Positions 24,444-32,936 are shown, counted from the stretch's first letter. The stretch: 64,000 bases of DNA from Siphonobacter sp048595215 (GCF_048595215.1 NZ_JBMDWJ010000197.1:1-64000), one strand, 5' to 3'. Notes: a model not told the origin generated them from the sequence alone. A program made the numbers and translations.

Positions 24444-25184
24444 TTAAATTTTATCGAAGAACGAACCTTCTTGGTTGTGTTCCGCCTGAACGGGTTCCTG
24501 AGGAACTTCTACCGGCGTTGGTTCCGGGGCGGCTGTCTCCTCTGCAACCGTAGGTAGTATTTCTTCCTGAATCTCTACCGGGGGTAATTCGGCTAGGGGC
24601 TGCGTAGCCGGAATACTCGCGAGTACGTTGTTCAGTTCCGCGGCTTTTTCTTCAAACGGAATCTGGTGCGAGCGTTCTTCAAATCGCTGGGCTCGTTCGA
24701 GCGTCTCGCCGGCGTATTCTTTAATCTGCGAAAGCAGCGTTTGTTTGTATTTATCGATGGCCTTGATGTCACGTTCAAGTCCCTTCAATTCATTAACGGC
24801 CTCTTCGATGATGTACCGTGCTTTGTTTTCGGCATTCATCAAAAGCATATTAGCTTCTTTACGAGCGTTGCTGAGGGCTTCTTCGGCCTGCTGATGGGCT
24901 TCCACCACTTTTTTCTGTGACTCTTCCTGAGCTTTTACCGCCATTTCCTGACTGGTCGTCTGAGCCGTCTGAAGGGTCTTGTACAGGGTATTTTCAAGGG
25001 CCTTCAGTTTACTGAAATCACTTTCGGTACGTTCGATACGTTCGTGCAAAAGGCGATTTTCGTCCATCAGACGTTCCCATTCCTGCGAAAGCGTGGACAA
25101 AAACGCATCTACTGCATCTTTATCATAACCCCGGAATACGCGTTCGAACGATTGTTTGCGAATATCAAGTGGTGTAATTTTCAT
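24444..25184 (-). CDS. DivIVA domain-containing coiled-coil protein
   Basis: A 246-residue cytoplasmic scaffold. The N-terminal DivIVA membrane-targeting block is MKITPLDIRKQSFERVFRGY followed by DKDAVDAFLSTLSQEWERL. A long coiled coil runs from about 35 to 170 (LHERIERTESDFSKLKALEN, EEALSNARKEANMLLMNAEN). The C-terminal tail is acidic and rich in proline and glutamate and ends SFFDKI. DivIVA proteins bind curved membrane at poles or septa and recruit partners. A terminator follows immediately. Confidence 0.88.
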   Translation of the reverse strand: MKITPLDIRKQSFERVFRGYDKDAVDAFLSTLSQEWERLMDENRLLHERIERTESDFSKLKALENTLYKTLQTAQTTSQEMAVKAQEESQKKVVEAHQQAEEALSNARKEANMLLMNAENKARYIIEEAVNELKGLERDIKAIDKYKQTLLSQIKEYAGETLERAQRFEERSHQIPFEEKAAELNNVLASIPATQPLAELPPVEIQEEILPTVAEETAAPEPTPVEVPQEPVQAEHNQEGSFFDKI

Positions 25185-25251
25185 GTTGGTATCAGGGAGA
25201 AACCCTACGGGAAAAGAGCTTCCGGGTCGGGTTTGTGAAGGTTTCTACATT

Positions 25252-25259
25252 CAAATTTA
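25252..25259 (-). promoter_or_regulatory. -7 promoter box of divIVA
   Basis: TAAATTTG on the minus strand, a perfect TAnnTTTG, 67 bases before the divIVA start codon. No clear -33 TTG. Confidence 0.45.
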
Positions 25260-25314
25260 TCCAATCCCATCACATTTCGGCCTGAAATAGGATCTTATTT
25301 CCAAAAAACAGATT

Positions 25315-26229
25315 TTAAGGCTGTTCGGTTACTTTCCAAATCGAAAGCAGTCGATCATCCGAGGCCGAGATGAGTCCGGCTTCGACGGGTAGCCACAACG
25401 CCCGGTTAATCGAGGTACGGTGACCGGCAAAGCGGGCCCAATCCAATACTTTCAGCAGACGAAGGCTGGCCGCATCCCAGATTTTTAGCGTTTTATCCAT
25501 ACTGGCAGTGATAATTTTCTGATGATTCGGACTATACGTGAGGTGATTAATAGCGAACAAATGAGCCACTACGTCCTGATGTAATTGGTAGGGGTCCGCG
25601 ACCGCCCAGGTTTTCAAATGAGCATCGCGACCCCCCGAATGCAGCCAGCGACCGTCGGGAGAATAACGAACCGTAAAGACGGATTGCGTGTGAGCGGCGA
25701 TGATAAATTTCAGCGATAGCGTGTTTAAATCAAAAATTTTGATGGTATTATCGCTATAACCCACGGCAAATTCCTGACTCAAGGGATTGACGTCGATGCT
25801 TCGGGCGGAGGCATTACTAGCCTTCAGATGCTTGCGTACCTGAAAAAGCTCCCGGTCCAATACCGTCACTGTACCATCGCCCTGAGCCACCAGAGCCAGG
25901 TTTTCGAACAGGCAAATATCGAAAATGGGCGAGGCCGTCAGTTGAATCGAATCCCGCTCTATTTTGCTCTGCGGATCAATCCGGTGAATACCATTAAAAT
26001 TTTGTCCTACCCACAGCAAACCTGTTTGGTCATCCATCTTCAAGGCGTACACCGAAGCAGGGATTCGGGCAACCAGTTCGCCCAGATCGGGTCGGGCCAG
26101 ATCCCAGCGAATGACCAGACCATCACTACCGGAGGAAAAAAACTGGCCCGGTTCCGGTGCGGCCTCCAGGGCGTAAATCGCATCCCGGTGACCCGCAAAC
26201 GTATCTATTTTTTCAATGTGTAATCGCAT
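25315..26229 (-). CDS. WD40 repeat protein
   Basis: A 304-residue cytoplasmic beta-propeller. Repeats of about 42 residues end in WD-like dipeptides: GSDGLVIRWDLARPD, YSDNTIKIFDLNTL, GGRDAHLKTWAVAD, SMDKTLKIWDAASL, SDDRLLSIWKVTEQ; seven blades fit the length. There is no signal peptide. WD40 proteins act as binding platforms. The partner is unknown. It is divergent from the phosphopantetheinyl transferase gene. Confidence 0.85.
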   Translation of the reverse strand: MRLHIEKIDTFAGHRDAIYALEAAPEPGQFFSSGSDGLVIRWDLARPDLGELVARIPASVYALKMDDQTGLLWVGQNFNGIHRIDPQSKIERDSIQLTASPIFDICLFENLALVAQGDGTVTVLDRELFQVRKHLKASNASARSIDVNPLSQEFAVGYSDNTIKIFDLNTLSLKFIIAAHTQSVFTVRYSPDGRWLHSGGRDAHLKTWAVADPYQLHQDVVAHLFAINHLTYSPNHQKIITASMDKTLKIWDAASLRLLKVLDWARFAGHRTSINRALWLPVEAGLISASDDRLLSIWKVTEQP

Positions 26230-26305
26230 AGCTCGTTAGGTACTCCGCACCCCAAAGGGTGAACCTCGAAACGAACGGTTGTGTACCAAGTCCTTGAGGA
26301 TTTTC

Positions 26306-26313
26306 TATTTTTG
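26306..26313 (+). promoter_or_regulatory. -7 promoter box of the phosphopantetheinyl transferase gene
   Basis: TATTTTTG, a perfect TAnnTTTG, 22 bases before the ATG at 26336. A TTG at 26279 is 24 bases upstream, farther than ideal. Confidence 0.5.
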
Positions 26314-26335
26314 CCCTAAAATTAAGCATAATCGA

Positions 26336-26992
26336 ATGCCATTGGTTTGGATACGGCCTTTTGAGGGGCGGGGGAGGGTTGCTCTCTGGGAAATTACGGA
26401 AGATTTGGAGGATTTGCAAAGAGCCTTCCGGGGAAGTCCGGCAGATGTAGCAGCGTACGCGGCAATTCATCATCCGCAAAAGCAAAGGGAATTTCTGGCC
26501 AGCCGGATTCTAATTCAAACGTTGATTGAATCGGTGGGTGAAACGTACCACGGAATTCGGAAGGATTCATACGATAAACCTTTCCTGGAGAATACAGACA
26601 GTCATTTCTCCCTTTCGCACTCCCTGCGGTTTGCCGCAGTTGTGTGGCATCCAGCGGCTCGGGTGGGGCTGGATATTGAACCAGTCAGCGAGAAATTATC
26701 CGTAGTCGCCCGCAAATTTTTGAGTGAAAACGAATGGGATCACGCGGACCATCGGCTGGAACGGTTGGCCGTATACTGGACCGCGAAAGAAGCGTTGTAC
26801 AAACTTTACGGCGAGAAAAAACTGAGTTTTAAAGGAAATATTCCCATCGAACCCTTCGCCGACGAAGCCGAACGCATTCACGGCTGGATTCGTACGCCTG
26901 AGCAAAGCATCCGTTACGAGTTATCGGTGATACGCGTTGAGGATTGCATGCTAACGGTGGCAGCGGAAGGGGAGGAGAGTGTAGGGGGGTGA
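26336..26992 (+). CDS. 4'-phosphopantetheinyl transferase superfamily protein (Sfp-type)
   Basis: A 218-residue enzyme that moves phosphopantetheine from coenzyme A onto carrier proteins. The magnesium and CoA-binding motifs are ARVGLDIEPVSEK and YWTAKEALYKLYGEKKLSFK, with FSLSHS before them, as in the Sfp/AcpT group. The start at 26336 (MPLVWIRPFEGRG) is chosen over an in-frame TTG at 26279 because the promoter box lies between them. No polyketide or nonribosomal peptide genes are nearby, so the target may be the fatty-acid acyl carrier protein or a distant pathway. Confidence 0.87.
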   Translation: MPLVWIRPFEGRGRVALWEITEDLEDLQRAFRGSPADVAAYAAIHHPQKQREFLASRILIQTLIESVGETYHGIRKDSYDKPFLENTDSHFSLSHSLRFAAVVWHPAARVGLDIEPVSEKLSVVARKFLSENEWDHADHRLERLAVYWTAKEALYKLYGEKKLSFKGNIPIEPFADEAERIHGWIRTPEQSIRYELSVIRVEDCMLTVAAEGEESVGG

Positions 26993-27340
26993 GTTTTCCG
27001 TTTTCCGTTTTGGTAGGAAAAGCCGGTAAAGGTAGCCGGACGGGTTGTCCGTAGTATTTACTACAGACGCAAAAATTGGGTAGGCTGTGCCTACCGGGCG
27101 GGACGATTCCCCGCATTTCATACGGGGCTATGGATGTTGAACCCCTTCAGGGTTAGGGGGTCGGCATACAAGCTTGACTAAACTAGGGGAGACGGGGCCG
27201 TTTAACCCCGGAGGGGTTCAATGGTCATAGCCATGGGTATAACCCATGGACGTTTTCGCATTTCCTTTTTATCCTGCACTATTCCCCGCATTGCATACGG
27301 GGCTAATCACATTGGTACCCTTTGGGGGTGACGAACCTGG
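26993..27340. repeat. Cluster of intergenic palindromic repeats
   Basis: A non-coding stretch made of short palindromes: GGTAGGC-TGT-GCCTACC (27079-27095), AACCCCTTCAGGGTT (27140-27154), AACCCC-GGA-GGGGTT (27204-27218) and CCATGGGT-ATA-ACCCATGG (27231-27249). Two 25-base units starting ATTCCCCGCATT, at 27106-27130 and 27281-27305, differ at one base. The layout suggests a decayed dispersed intergenic element of the REP or MITE kind. No transposase gene is present. Confidence 0.6.
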
Positions 27341-27385
27341 ACTTAAGAAGCAGTTTTGGGGAAAAGCATACGGAGCTAATTATGT

Positions 27386-27429
27386 TAAAGGCCTTCGGGA
27401 TTGGGCATCACCAATCCCGAAGGCCTTTA
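27386..27429 (-). terminator. Long hairpin terminator after the SirB1-like gene
   Basis: A perfect 19-bp stem (27386-27404 / 27411-27429) with a 6-base loop, 25 bases after the stop at 27454. The T-run after it is weak. Confidence 0.65.
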
Positions 27430-27453
27430 TCTATAGATCAGAGCCAAGGTACC

Positions 27454-28317
27454 CTAGTTATCAAACGAAGGCGAATCGGATTCCAAAAGCATTTTAAGGA
27501 GCGTATTGATTTCCTGAGCCCGGTCATCGTCACCCGTTTTCTCAAAAGCCAGGGTCAGATTGCGTAGTACTCGCTTGACAATATCCGTGTTACTACAGGC
27601 TTCGTAGAAAATGGGATTGGGGGCCAGGTTCAGTTGGGCAATGTAATTGTCGATGTCTTTCTTTTGAAACACCAACCCTTTATTGAATACATTGATGTAA
27701 AACTGCGTATCGTCATTCACCTTGTAGGTGAGTACGAACAGATTAGGAAGATTTACCCCGTACAAGGGCATACCTAATCGACGACCTACCAGCATATACA
27801 GCACACACAAACTAATGGGGTTTCCCTTATGCGTTTCCAGTACTACGTTCAGCATGGAGTTGGCCGCCGAGTGAAAGTTCTTCGTATTCGCCCCAAATTT
27901 CAGCTTCTTGAAAAAAACGTAATTCAAGGTATCGACCTGCGACGCAGGATGCATACCGTGCCGAAATTCCAGCCAGGCATCGTAATAAATCTGGTCAATT
28001 TCCTGCTGAAGTTTTTCTAGGGAAAGATCCGGGTACTGATAGGTCGCTACCAGCCAAAGCCCTTCCAGCAAATCGGTGCCGCCACTGTTTTTCCAGGCTC
28101 GCAGGCGTTCGGTAAGCGTGCGAAACTGTAAGTCGTGAATGAGATCCTCGATGCGTTTCTGGACGAGCGGATTGAAACCGGAATTTTCCCAGTGATCTTC
28201 CAGAAAGGGAATAACGGTATCCCCTAACGAGCGAATTTTTTGCTCAATCAATGAGGAAACCTCCCGGTCGTCGTCTTCAAGCAGGGAGACTAAGGCTTTT
28301 AGTTCACGGCTATCCAT
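27454..28317 (-). CDS. SirB1/transglutaminase-like family protein
   Basis: A 287-residue cytoplasmic protein with an N-terminal helical region (MDSRELKALVSLLEDDDREV) and a SirB1-type transglutaminase-like core at about 90-200 (LNYVFFKKLKFGANTKNFHS, GNPISLCVLYMLVGRRLGMP). In most SirB1 proteins the next block is GVNFPGHFLLR, with the catalytic His; here it reads YGVNLPNLFVLTY, without His. The candidate Cys in ISLCVLY is kept. The protein may therefore not be an active protease or amidase. The C-terminal 60 residues are tetratricopeptide-like helices (YEACSNTDIVKRVLRNLTLA). Confidence 0.78.
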   Translation of the reverse strand: MDSRELKALVSLLEDDDREVSSLIEQKIRSLGDTVIPFLEDHWENSGFNPLVQKRIEDLIHDLQFRTLTERLRAWKNSGGTDLLEGLWLVATYQYPDLSLEKLQQEIDQIYYDAWLEFRHGMHPASQVDTLNYVFFKKLKFGANTKNFHSAANSMLNVVLETHKGNPISLCVLYMLVGRRLGMPLYGVNLPNLFVLTYKVNDDTQFYINVFNKGLVFQKKDIDNYIAQLNLAPNPIFYEACSNTDIVKRVLRNLTLAFEKTGDDDRAQEINTLLKMLLESDSPSFDN

Positions 28318-28532
28318 ACAGAAAAAGTTGATTTTAGCTTTAACCTACACTAATTTTAGAAAACTACCAAATAGCTAAACCATGAATTGAAGGGAAGCAT
28401 TCCGCCTAAAGTAAAGAGAATGGTGCGAAAGAATAAAAAAATAGGAGGATGCTGGGAACTATTCATAAAAAAGACAATAGACCGTATAAAAATGATCCTC
28501 GGAACCAGTACCTTCGGCCCGCGTATTTTTTC

Positions 28533-28540
28533 TATTTTTG
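28533..28540 (+). promoter_or_regulatory. -7 promoter box of the galE-rfbB-rfbA genes
   Basis: TATTTTTG, a perfect TAnnTTTG, 33 bases before the galE ATG. The -33 position holds TTCG, a partial match. Confidence 0.5.
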
Positions 28541-28573
28541 GGGCTTAATTGAAAGATTTCTAACCCTTACTTC

Positions 28574-29584
28574 ATGAATATCCTAGTCACCGGCGGAGCC
28601 GGATTCATTGGTTCCCATACTGTTGTAGAGCTGATCGGAGCCGGATTTGAACCTATCATTCTGGATGATTTCTCTAATTCCCAAGAAAAAGTACTCGATC
28701 GACTCGAATCGATTCTGGGAAGAAAAGTGAAATACTACAACGCTAATTGTAACGATGCGGCGTTGCTGACTAAGATTTTTAAGGAAGATAACATTGAGGG
28801 GGTTATCCACTTTGCGGCTAGCAAGGCCGTTGGTGAATCCGTTGAAAAACCCCTGTTATACTATCGGAACAACATCGCGGCTCTGGTCACCTTGCTGGAA
28901 GCAATGATTGCCAATGGGGTGTCGAACTTTGTATTTTCCTCCTCCTGTACGGTATATGGTCAGCCCGAAGTAATTCCGGTAACGGAAGAAACGCCCGTAT
29001 TACCTGCCGCCTCTCCGTACGGAAATACCAAGCAGGTAGGTGAAGAAATCATTCGCGATACGGTAGCGGCTAAACCGGGTCTGAAAGCTCTGGCTCTGCG
29101 GTACTTCAACCCCGTAGGTGCTCACGAATCGGCCCTGATTGGCGAATTGCCCATCGGCGTACCGGCGAACTTGGTGCCTTACGTAACGCAAACCGCTGCG
29201 GGCATTCGTCAAAAACTGATGGTATTTGGTAAGGATTACGATACCCCCGATGGAACCTGTATTCGTGACTTCATTCACGTAGTGGATCTGGCCAAAGCTC
29301 ACGTGAAGGCCCTGGAATTGCTGGTGAACGAAGCAGAAACAAATTATTACGACTTTTTTAACATCGGTACGGGCACGGGTACGAGCGTTCAGGAGTTGAT
29401 CGATACGTTTGAACGCGTAACCAACGTGAAGCTCAATTACGAATTTGCCCCCCGCCGGGCCGGAGATATTATGGAGATTTACGCCGACGTGAGTAAATCG
29501 ACCGAAAAACTGGGCTGGAAAGCCGAAAAAACACTGGATGAAGCGTTAGCAGACGCGTGGCGTTGGCAATTAACTTTAAAGTAA
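28574..29584 (+). CDS. galE: UDP-glucose 4-epimerase
   Basis: A 336-residue extended short-chain dehydrogenase that interconverts UDP-glucose and UDP-galactose with bound NAD. The Rossmann motif is TGGAGFIGSHTVVELIGAG. The catalytic Ser is in VFSSSCTVYG and the Tyr-x-x-x-Lys in SPYGNTKQVGEE. The C-terminal substrate block is YEFAPRRAGDIMEIYADVSK. The length is the family norm. It is 34 bases before rfbB and feeds galactose units into surface glycans. Confidence 0.93.
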   Translation: MNILVTGGAGFIGSHTVVELIGAGFEPIILDDFSNSQEKVLDRLESILGRKVKYYNANCNDAALLTKIFKEDNIEGVIHFAASKAVGESVEKPLLYYRNNIAALVTLLEAMIANGVSNFVFSSSCTVYGQPEVIPVTEETPVLPAASPYGNTKQVGEEIIRDTVAAKPGLKALALRYFNPVGAHESALIGELPIGVPANLVPYVTQTAAGIRQKLMVFGKDYDTPDGTCIRDFIHVVDLAKAHVKALELLVNEAETNYYDFFNIGTGTGTSVQELIDTFERVTNVKLNYEFAPRRAGDIMEIYADVSKSTEKLGWKAEKTLDEALADAWRWQLTLK

Positions 29585-29618
29585 TCGAATCCAATCTTCA
29601 TCCTACATTGAAATCCCT

Positions 29619-30677
29619 ATGAAGAAGTTATTAATTACGGGCGGAGCGGGCTTCATCGGTTCGCATGTGGTGCGTCGGTTTGTAACCGAGTACAAGGACG
29701 TCTATCAGGTTTTTAACCTGGATGCGTTGACTTACGCCGGCAACCTGGCCAACCTCAAAGACCTGGCCTCAGCTCCCAACTATACCTTTGTCAAAGGTGA
29801 CATCCGCGATGCTGAATTCCTGGATCAGCTCTTTTCGGAGCACGACTTTCACGGCGTGATTCACCTGGCGGCCGAAAGCCACGTCGACCGCTCGATCACC
29901 GATCCCATGGCCTTCGTTTTGACCAACGTCATCGGTACAGTGAATCTGTTGAACGCGGCCAAGAAAGCCTGGAAAGACGACTATTCGCGGCATTTGTTCT
30001 ACCACGTTTCCACCGACGAAGTCTACGGGGAGCTACACAACCCCGAAGAGTTTTTCCTGGAGACAACCCCTTACGATCCGCGTTCGCCGTATTCGGCTTC
30101 CAAGGCTTCTTCGGATCACTTCGTACGGGCCTACGGTAATACCTACGGCATTCCTTTCGTCTTGACCAACTGCTCGAATAACTACGGTCCTAATCACTTT
30201 CCCGAGAAGCTGATTCCGTTGATGATTCACAACATCCTGCATAACAAACCCCTACCCGTTTACGGCAAGGGGGAAAACGTGCGGGATTGGCTGTTCGTCA
30301 AGGATCACGCTCGGGCCATTGATGTGGTCTTCCATCAGGGCAAGCCGGGTGAAACCTACAACATCGGCGGCTTTAACGAATGGAAAAACATTGATCTGGT
30401 GCACCTGCTGTGCGAGATCATGGATGACCAGTTGGGTCGCCCCGCGGGTACTTCCAAAGGGCTCATCACGTATGTGACGGACCGGGCGGGCCATGACCTT
30501 CGCTACGCCATCGACGCTCATAAAATCATGCATGAGCTGGGCTGGCAGCCTTCGGTGACCTTCGAAGAAGGACTGGCTCAGACGGTAGCCTGGTATCTCT
30601 CCAATACGGAGTGGCTGGAAGAAGTTACCTCAGGTAGCTACCAGAAGTACTACGACAGCATGTACGCTCAGCGATAA
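29619..30677 (+). CDS. rfbB: dTDP-glucose 4,6-dehydratase
   Basis: A 352-residue enzyme that makes dTDP-4-keto-6-deoxyglucose. Motifs are the Rossmann GGAGFIGSHVVRRF, HLAAESHVDRSI, the active-site VSTDEVYGEL (Thr, Asp, Glu) and YSASKASSDHFVRAYGNTYG (Tyr-x-x-x-Lys). RGENVRDWL-type substrate binding appears as GKGENVRDWLFVKDHARAID. It lies between galE and rfbA. Its product is the substrate of the FdtA-like isomerase at 12.5 kb, and also of RfbC/RfbD, which are not in this window. Confidence 0.94.
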   Translation: MKKLLITGGAGFIGSHVVRRFVTEYKDVYQVFNLDALTYAGNLANLKDLASAPNYTFVKGDIRDAEFLDQLFSEHDFHGVIHLAAESHVDRSITDPMAFVLTNVIGTVNLLNAAKKAWKDDYSRHLFYHVSTDEVYGELHNPEEFFLETTPYDPRSPYSASKASSDHFVRAYGNTYGIPFVLTNCSNNYGPNHFPEKLIPLMIHNILHNKPLPVYGKGENVRDWLFVKDHARAIDVVFHQGKPGETYNIGGFNEWKNIDLVHLLCEIMDDQLGRPAGTSKGLITYVTDRAGHDLRYAIDAHKIMHELGWQPSVTFEEGLAQTVAWYLSNTEWLEEVTSGSYQKYYDSMYAQR

Positions 30678-30690
30678 GCTAGCTGGGCAA

Positions 30691-30753
30691 TCCCTCATCG
30701 CATGAGGGAATACAAGCAAACTACCGAAGTGCTTACTTATTCCCTCATGCGAT
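30691..30753 (+). promoter_or_regulatory. Competing hairpins in the rfbB-rfbA spacer
   Basis: TCCCTCAT (30691-30698) pairs with ATGAGGGA (30702-30709). A longer perfect 16-bp arm at 30697-30712 pairs instead with 30738-30753. The two structures exclude each other, as in attenuators or RNA-processing sites. No T-run follows, so simple termination is unlikely. Confidence 0.45.
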
Positions 30754-30779
30754 CCTTCACACATTGACTTCCTAAACAG

Positions 30780-31640
30780 ATGAAAGGAATTATTTTGGCC
30801 GGCGGCTCGGGCACGCGGTTGCACCCCCTGACGCTGGCGGTCTCCAAACAATTGATGCCGGTGTACGACAAGCCGATGATCTACTATCCGCTGTCGATTC
30901 TGATGCTGGCGGGTATTCGCGAGATCCTCATTATTTCCACGCCCCACGATCTGCCGCACTTTGAGAAGCTCTTGGGCGATGGGAGCCGGCTGGGCTGTGA
31001 GTTTAGCTACGCCGTGCAGCCGAGTCCGGATGGACTGGCTCAGGCCTTCATCATCGGTGAAGCGTTTATTGGCAATGATAAAGTAGCCCTGATTCTGGGG
31101 GATAACATTTTCTACGGCTCGGGTCTGTCGAAGCTTTTGCAGGCCAACAACGATCCCGAGGGTGGGGTAGTATATGCCTATCAGGTGCACGATCCCGAGC
31201 GGTACGGGGTGGTGGAATTCGACGAGGACTTCAACGTGCTCAGCATCGAAGAAAAGCCCGAGCAGCCCAAGTCCAACTACGCCGTACCGGGCTTGTACTT
31301 CTATGATAACGACGTCGTGGCGATTGCCAAGGCCATTGAGCCGAGTCCGCGGGGTGAATTGGAGATTACCGACATCAACCGGGTGTACCTGGAAAGAGGC
31401 CAGCTGAAAGTAGGCGTACTGGACCGGGGCACGGCCTGGCTGGATACGGGCACGTTTCAGTCGTTGATGCAGGCGGGACAGTTTGTGGAGGTGATTGAAG
31501 AGCGGCAGGGTCTGAAGATCGGCTGTATTGAAGAGGTGGCCTACCGTATGGGCTTCATCGACAAGCAGCAGTTGGAGGCCGTGGCTAAGCCCCTCGTCAA
31601 GAGTGGCTACGGCAAGTACCTCCTTAACTTGGTGAAGTAA
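30780..31640 (+). CDS. rfbA: Glucose-1-phosphate thymidylyltransferase
   Basis: A 286-residue nucleotidyltransferase that makes dTDP-glucose from dTTP and glucose 1-phosphate, the first step of the dTDP-sugar pathway. Motifs are GIILAGGSGTRLHPLTLAVS at the N-terminus, LILGDNIFYGSGL (metal-binding Asp) and LDRGTAWLDTGTFQSLMQAG. Length and motifs are those of RmlA. It follows rfbB by 102 bases that hold competing hairpins and is followed by a terminator. The codon and base composition is more GC-rich than its neighbours (many GTG, CTG, GGC codons). Confidence 0.94.
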   Translation: MKGIILAGGSGTRLHPLTLAVSKQLMPVYDKPMIYYPLSILMLAGIREILIISTPHDLPHFEKLLGDGSRLGCEFSYAVQPSPDGLAQAFIIGEAFIGNDKVALILGDNIFYGSGLSKLLQANNDPEGGVVYAYQVHDPERYGVVEFDEDFNVLSIEEKPEQPKSNYAVPGLYFYDNDVVAIAKAIEPSPRGELEITDINRVYLERGQLKVGVLDRGTAWLDTGTFQSLMQAGQFVEVIEERQGLKIGCIEEVAYRMGFIDKQQLEAVAKPLVKSGYGKYLLNLVK

Positions 31641-31661
31641 TTCAGGTTTTCGTATTTTAGT

Positions 31662-31689
31662 AGCCCGCCTCATCCAGGCGGGCTTTTTC
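31662..31689 (+). terminator. Terminator of the rfb operon
   Basis: A perfect 9-bp stem AGCCCGCCT / AGGCGGGCT with loop CATCC, followed by TTTTTC. It ends one base before the ATG of the next gene. Confidence 0.85.
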
Positions 31690-31690
31690 T

Positions 31691-32875
31691 ATGCCCCAAC
31701 TGAGTCCCCGTATCGATTGGTTTGCAATCCTGATTTTGCTTGGCATCATTCAGGGATGCTTTCTGACGTATTTTTTTCTTACCCACAGTAAAGGAAAACA
31801 GTTGCCCAACCGTTTTCTAGGCTTTGCTCTGGTTTGCATGACGCTCCTCATGGGCGACGTATGGCTGGGCTATACCAATTACATGGTGCAGGTATTAGGG
31901 CTGGTGGACTCAACCGAGCCGGCCAATCTGGCCTTGTTTCCTTGCCTTTACCTGTATTTCAGAATTAGTCTTCGGAAAAGCTGGGACGCTCGGGAAGTAT
32001 GGCATTTTCTGCCGGCTGTCCTGTATTTCCTGTACATGGCCCTTCTGTACTACCCGCAACCGCTAAGCCTGAAGTACGGAGCTTTCTTAGGAGCGTTTCA
32101 TCCAGAAATTCCACCCCCACCTTTTGAGTCGTACGGCGAACGCTGGATGTTCTGGCCTAAGTGGCACATCAATGAATTTACGGGAATCAGTATGCTGATT
32201 TACCTGGTACTCACCTGGCGAGAAGTGGTATTGGCTTTTCAACGCATACAGGTCCGTTTCTGGGGAAGTCAACCGACGGATTTGATCTGGTTCCGAAATT
32301 TGCAGATTCACCTGACCTTTATCACGATTATATACCTGATTACGCGTGCGACCTTTGAAAGCGACCTGGGCGATCACCTGGTGGTGGCTCACATGGCGTT
32401 TATCATCTACGTGACGAGCTTCAGTATTATTCGCCAGTCTGGTTTTTTCCGGGTGGAACCCGCCACGCCAACCGGGCAGGTGCGGAAGTACGAGAAATCT
32501 TCCCTAACACCCGAATTAGAAAATCGTACGCTGGAAAAACTACAGCAAGTCTTACGCGAAGAAAAACCTCAGTTAGATTCGACTTGCTCCTTACCCGGAC
32601 TGGCTCAGCGGCTGGGTGTATCGACGCATCATCTTTCCCAGGTACTCAACGACACTTTGGAGCTTAGCTTTTTTGAACTGCTGGCTAAATACCGAATTGA
32701 AGAAGCCCGGCAATTACTGGCTGCTCCGGAAAATGCTCACCTAAAAATTGAGGAAATCGCCGAACGTGTGGGCTACAACTCAAAATCAGCCTTTAACGCC
32801 GCCTTTAAACGCGAAACCGGGCAAACCCCTTCCGTATTTCGGAGTGCGTCCTTATCGGCGGGTACGTCGTCCTGA
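31691..32875 (+). CDS. Membrane-anchored AraC-family transcriptional regulator
   Basis: A 394-residue regulator. The N-terminal half (about 8-250) has seven hydrophobic helices (FAILILLGIIQGCFLTYFFL, WHFLPAVLYFLYMALLYY, FITIIYLITRATF). The C-terminal AraC DNA-binding domain is at about 280-385 (SCSLPGLAQRLGVSTHHLSQ, LKIEEIAERVGYNSKSAFNA, FKRETGQTPSVFR). This 7TM-AraC type is common in Bacteroidota and may sense an envelope signal. It lies 61 bases upstream of an acyltransferase gene and may control it. Its start lies right behind the rfb terminator, so its promoter must overlap that region. Confidence 0.87.
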   Translation: MPQLSPRIDWFAILILLGIIQGCFLTYFFLTHSKGKQLPNRFLGFALVCMTLLMGDVWLGYTNYMVQVLGLVDSTEPANLALFPCLYLYFRISLRKSWDAREVWHFLPAVLYFLYMALLYYPQPLSLKYGAFLGAFHPEIPPPPFESYGERWMFWPKWHINEFTGISMLIYLVLTWREVVLAFQRIQVRFWGSQPTDLIWFRNLQIHLTFITIIYLITRATFESDLGDHLVVAHMAFIIYVTSFSIIRQSGFFRVEPATPTGQVRKYEKSSLTPELENRTLEKLQQVLREEKPQLDSTCSLPGLAQRLGVSTHHLSQVLNDTLELSFFELLAKYRIEEARQLLAAPENAHLKIEEIAERVGYNSKSAFNAAFKRETGQTPSVFRSASLSAGTSS

Positions 32876-32936
32876 TGCGTACGGTCGTTGAACAGTACTG
32901 AAAACGAGCACTTTTGGGTATTCAAATCAAATACTC

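Noticed and set aside
27246..27497. Plus-strand frame of 83 codons over the repeat cluster
   Set aside because: It is made of palindromes and a terminator hairpin and runs into the convergent gene.
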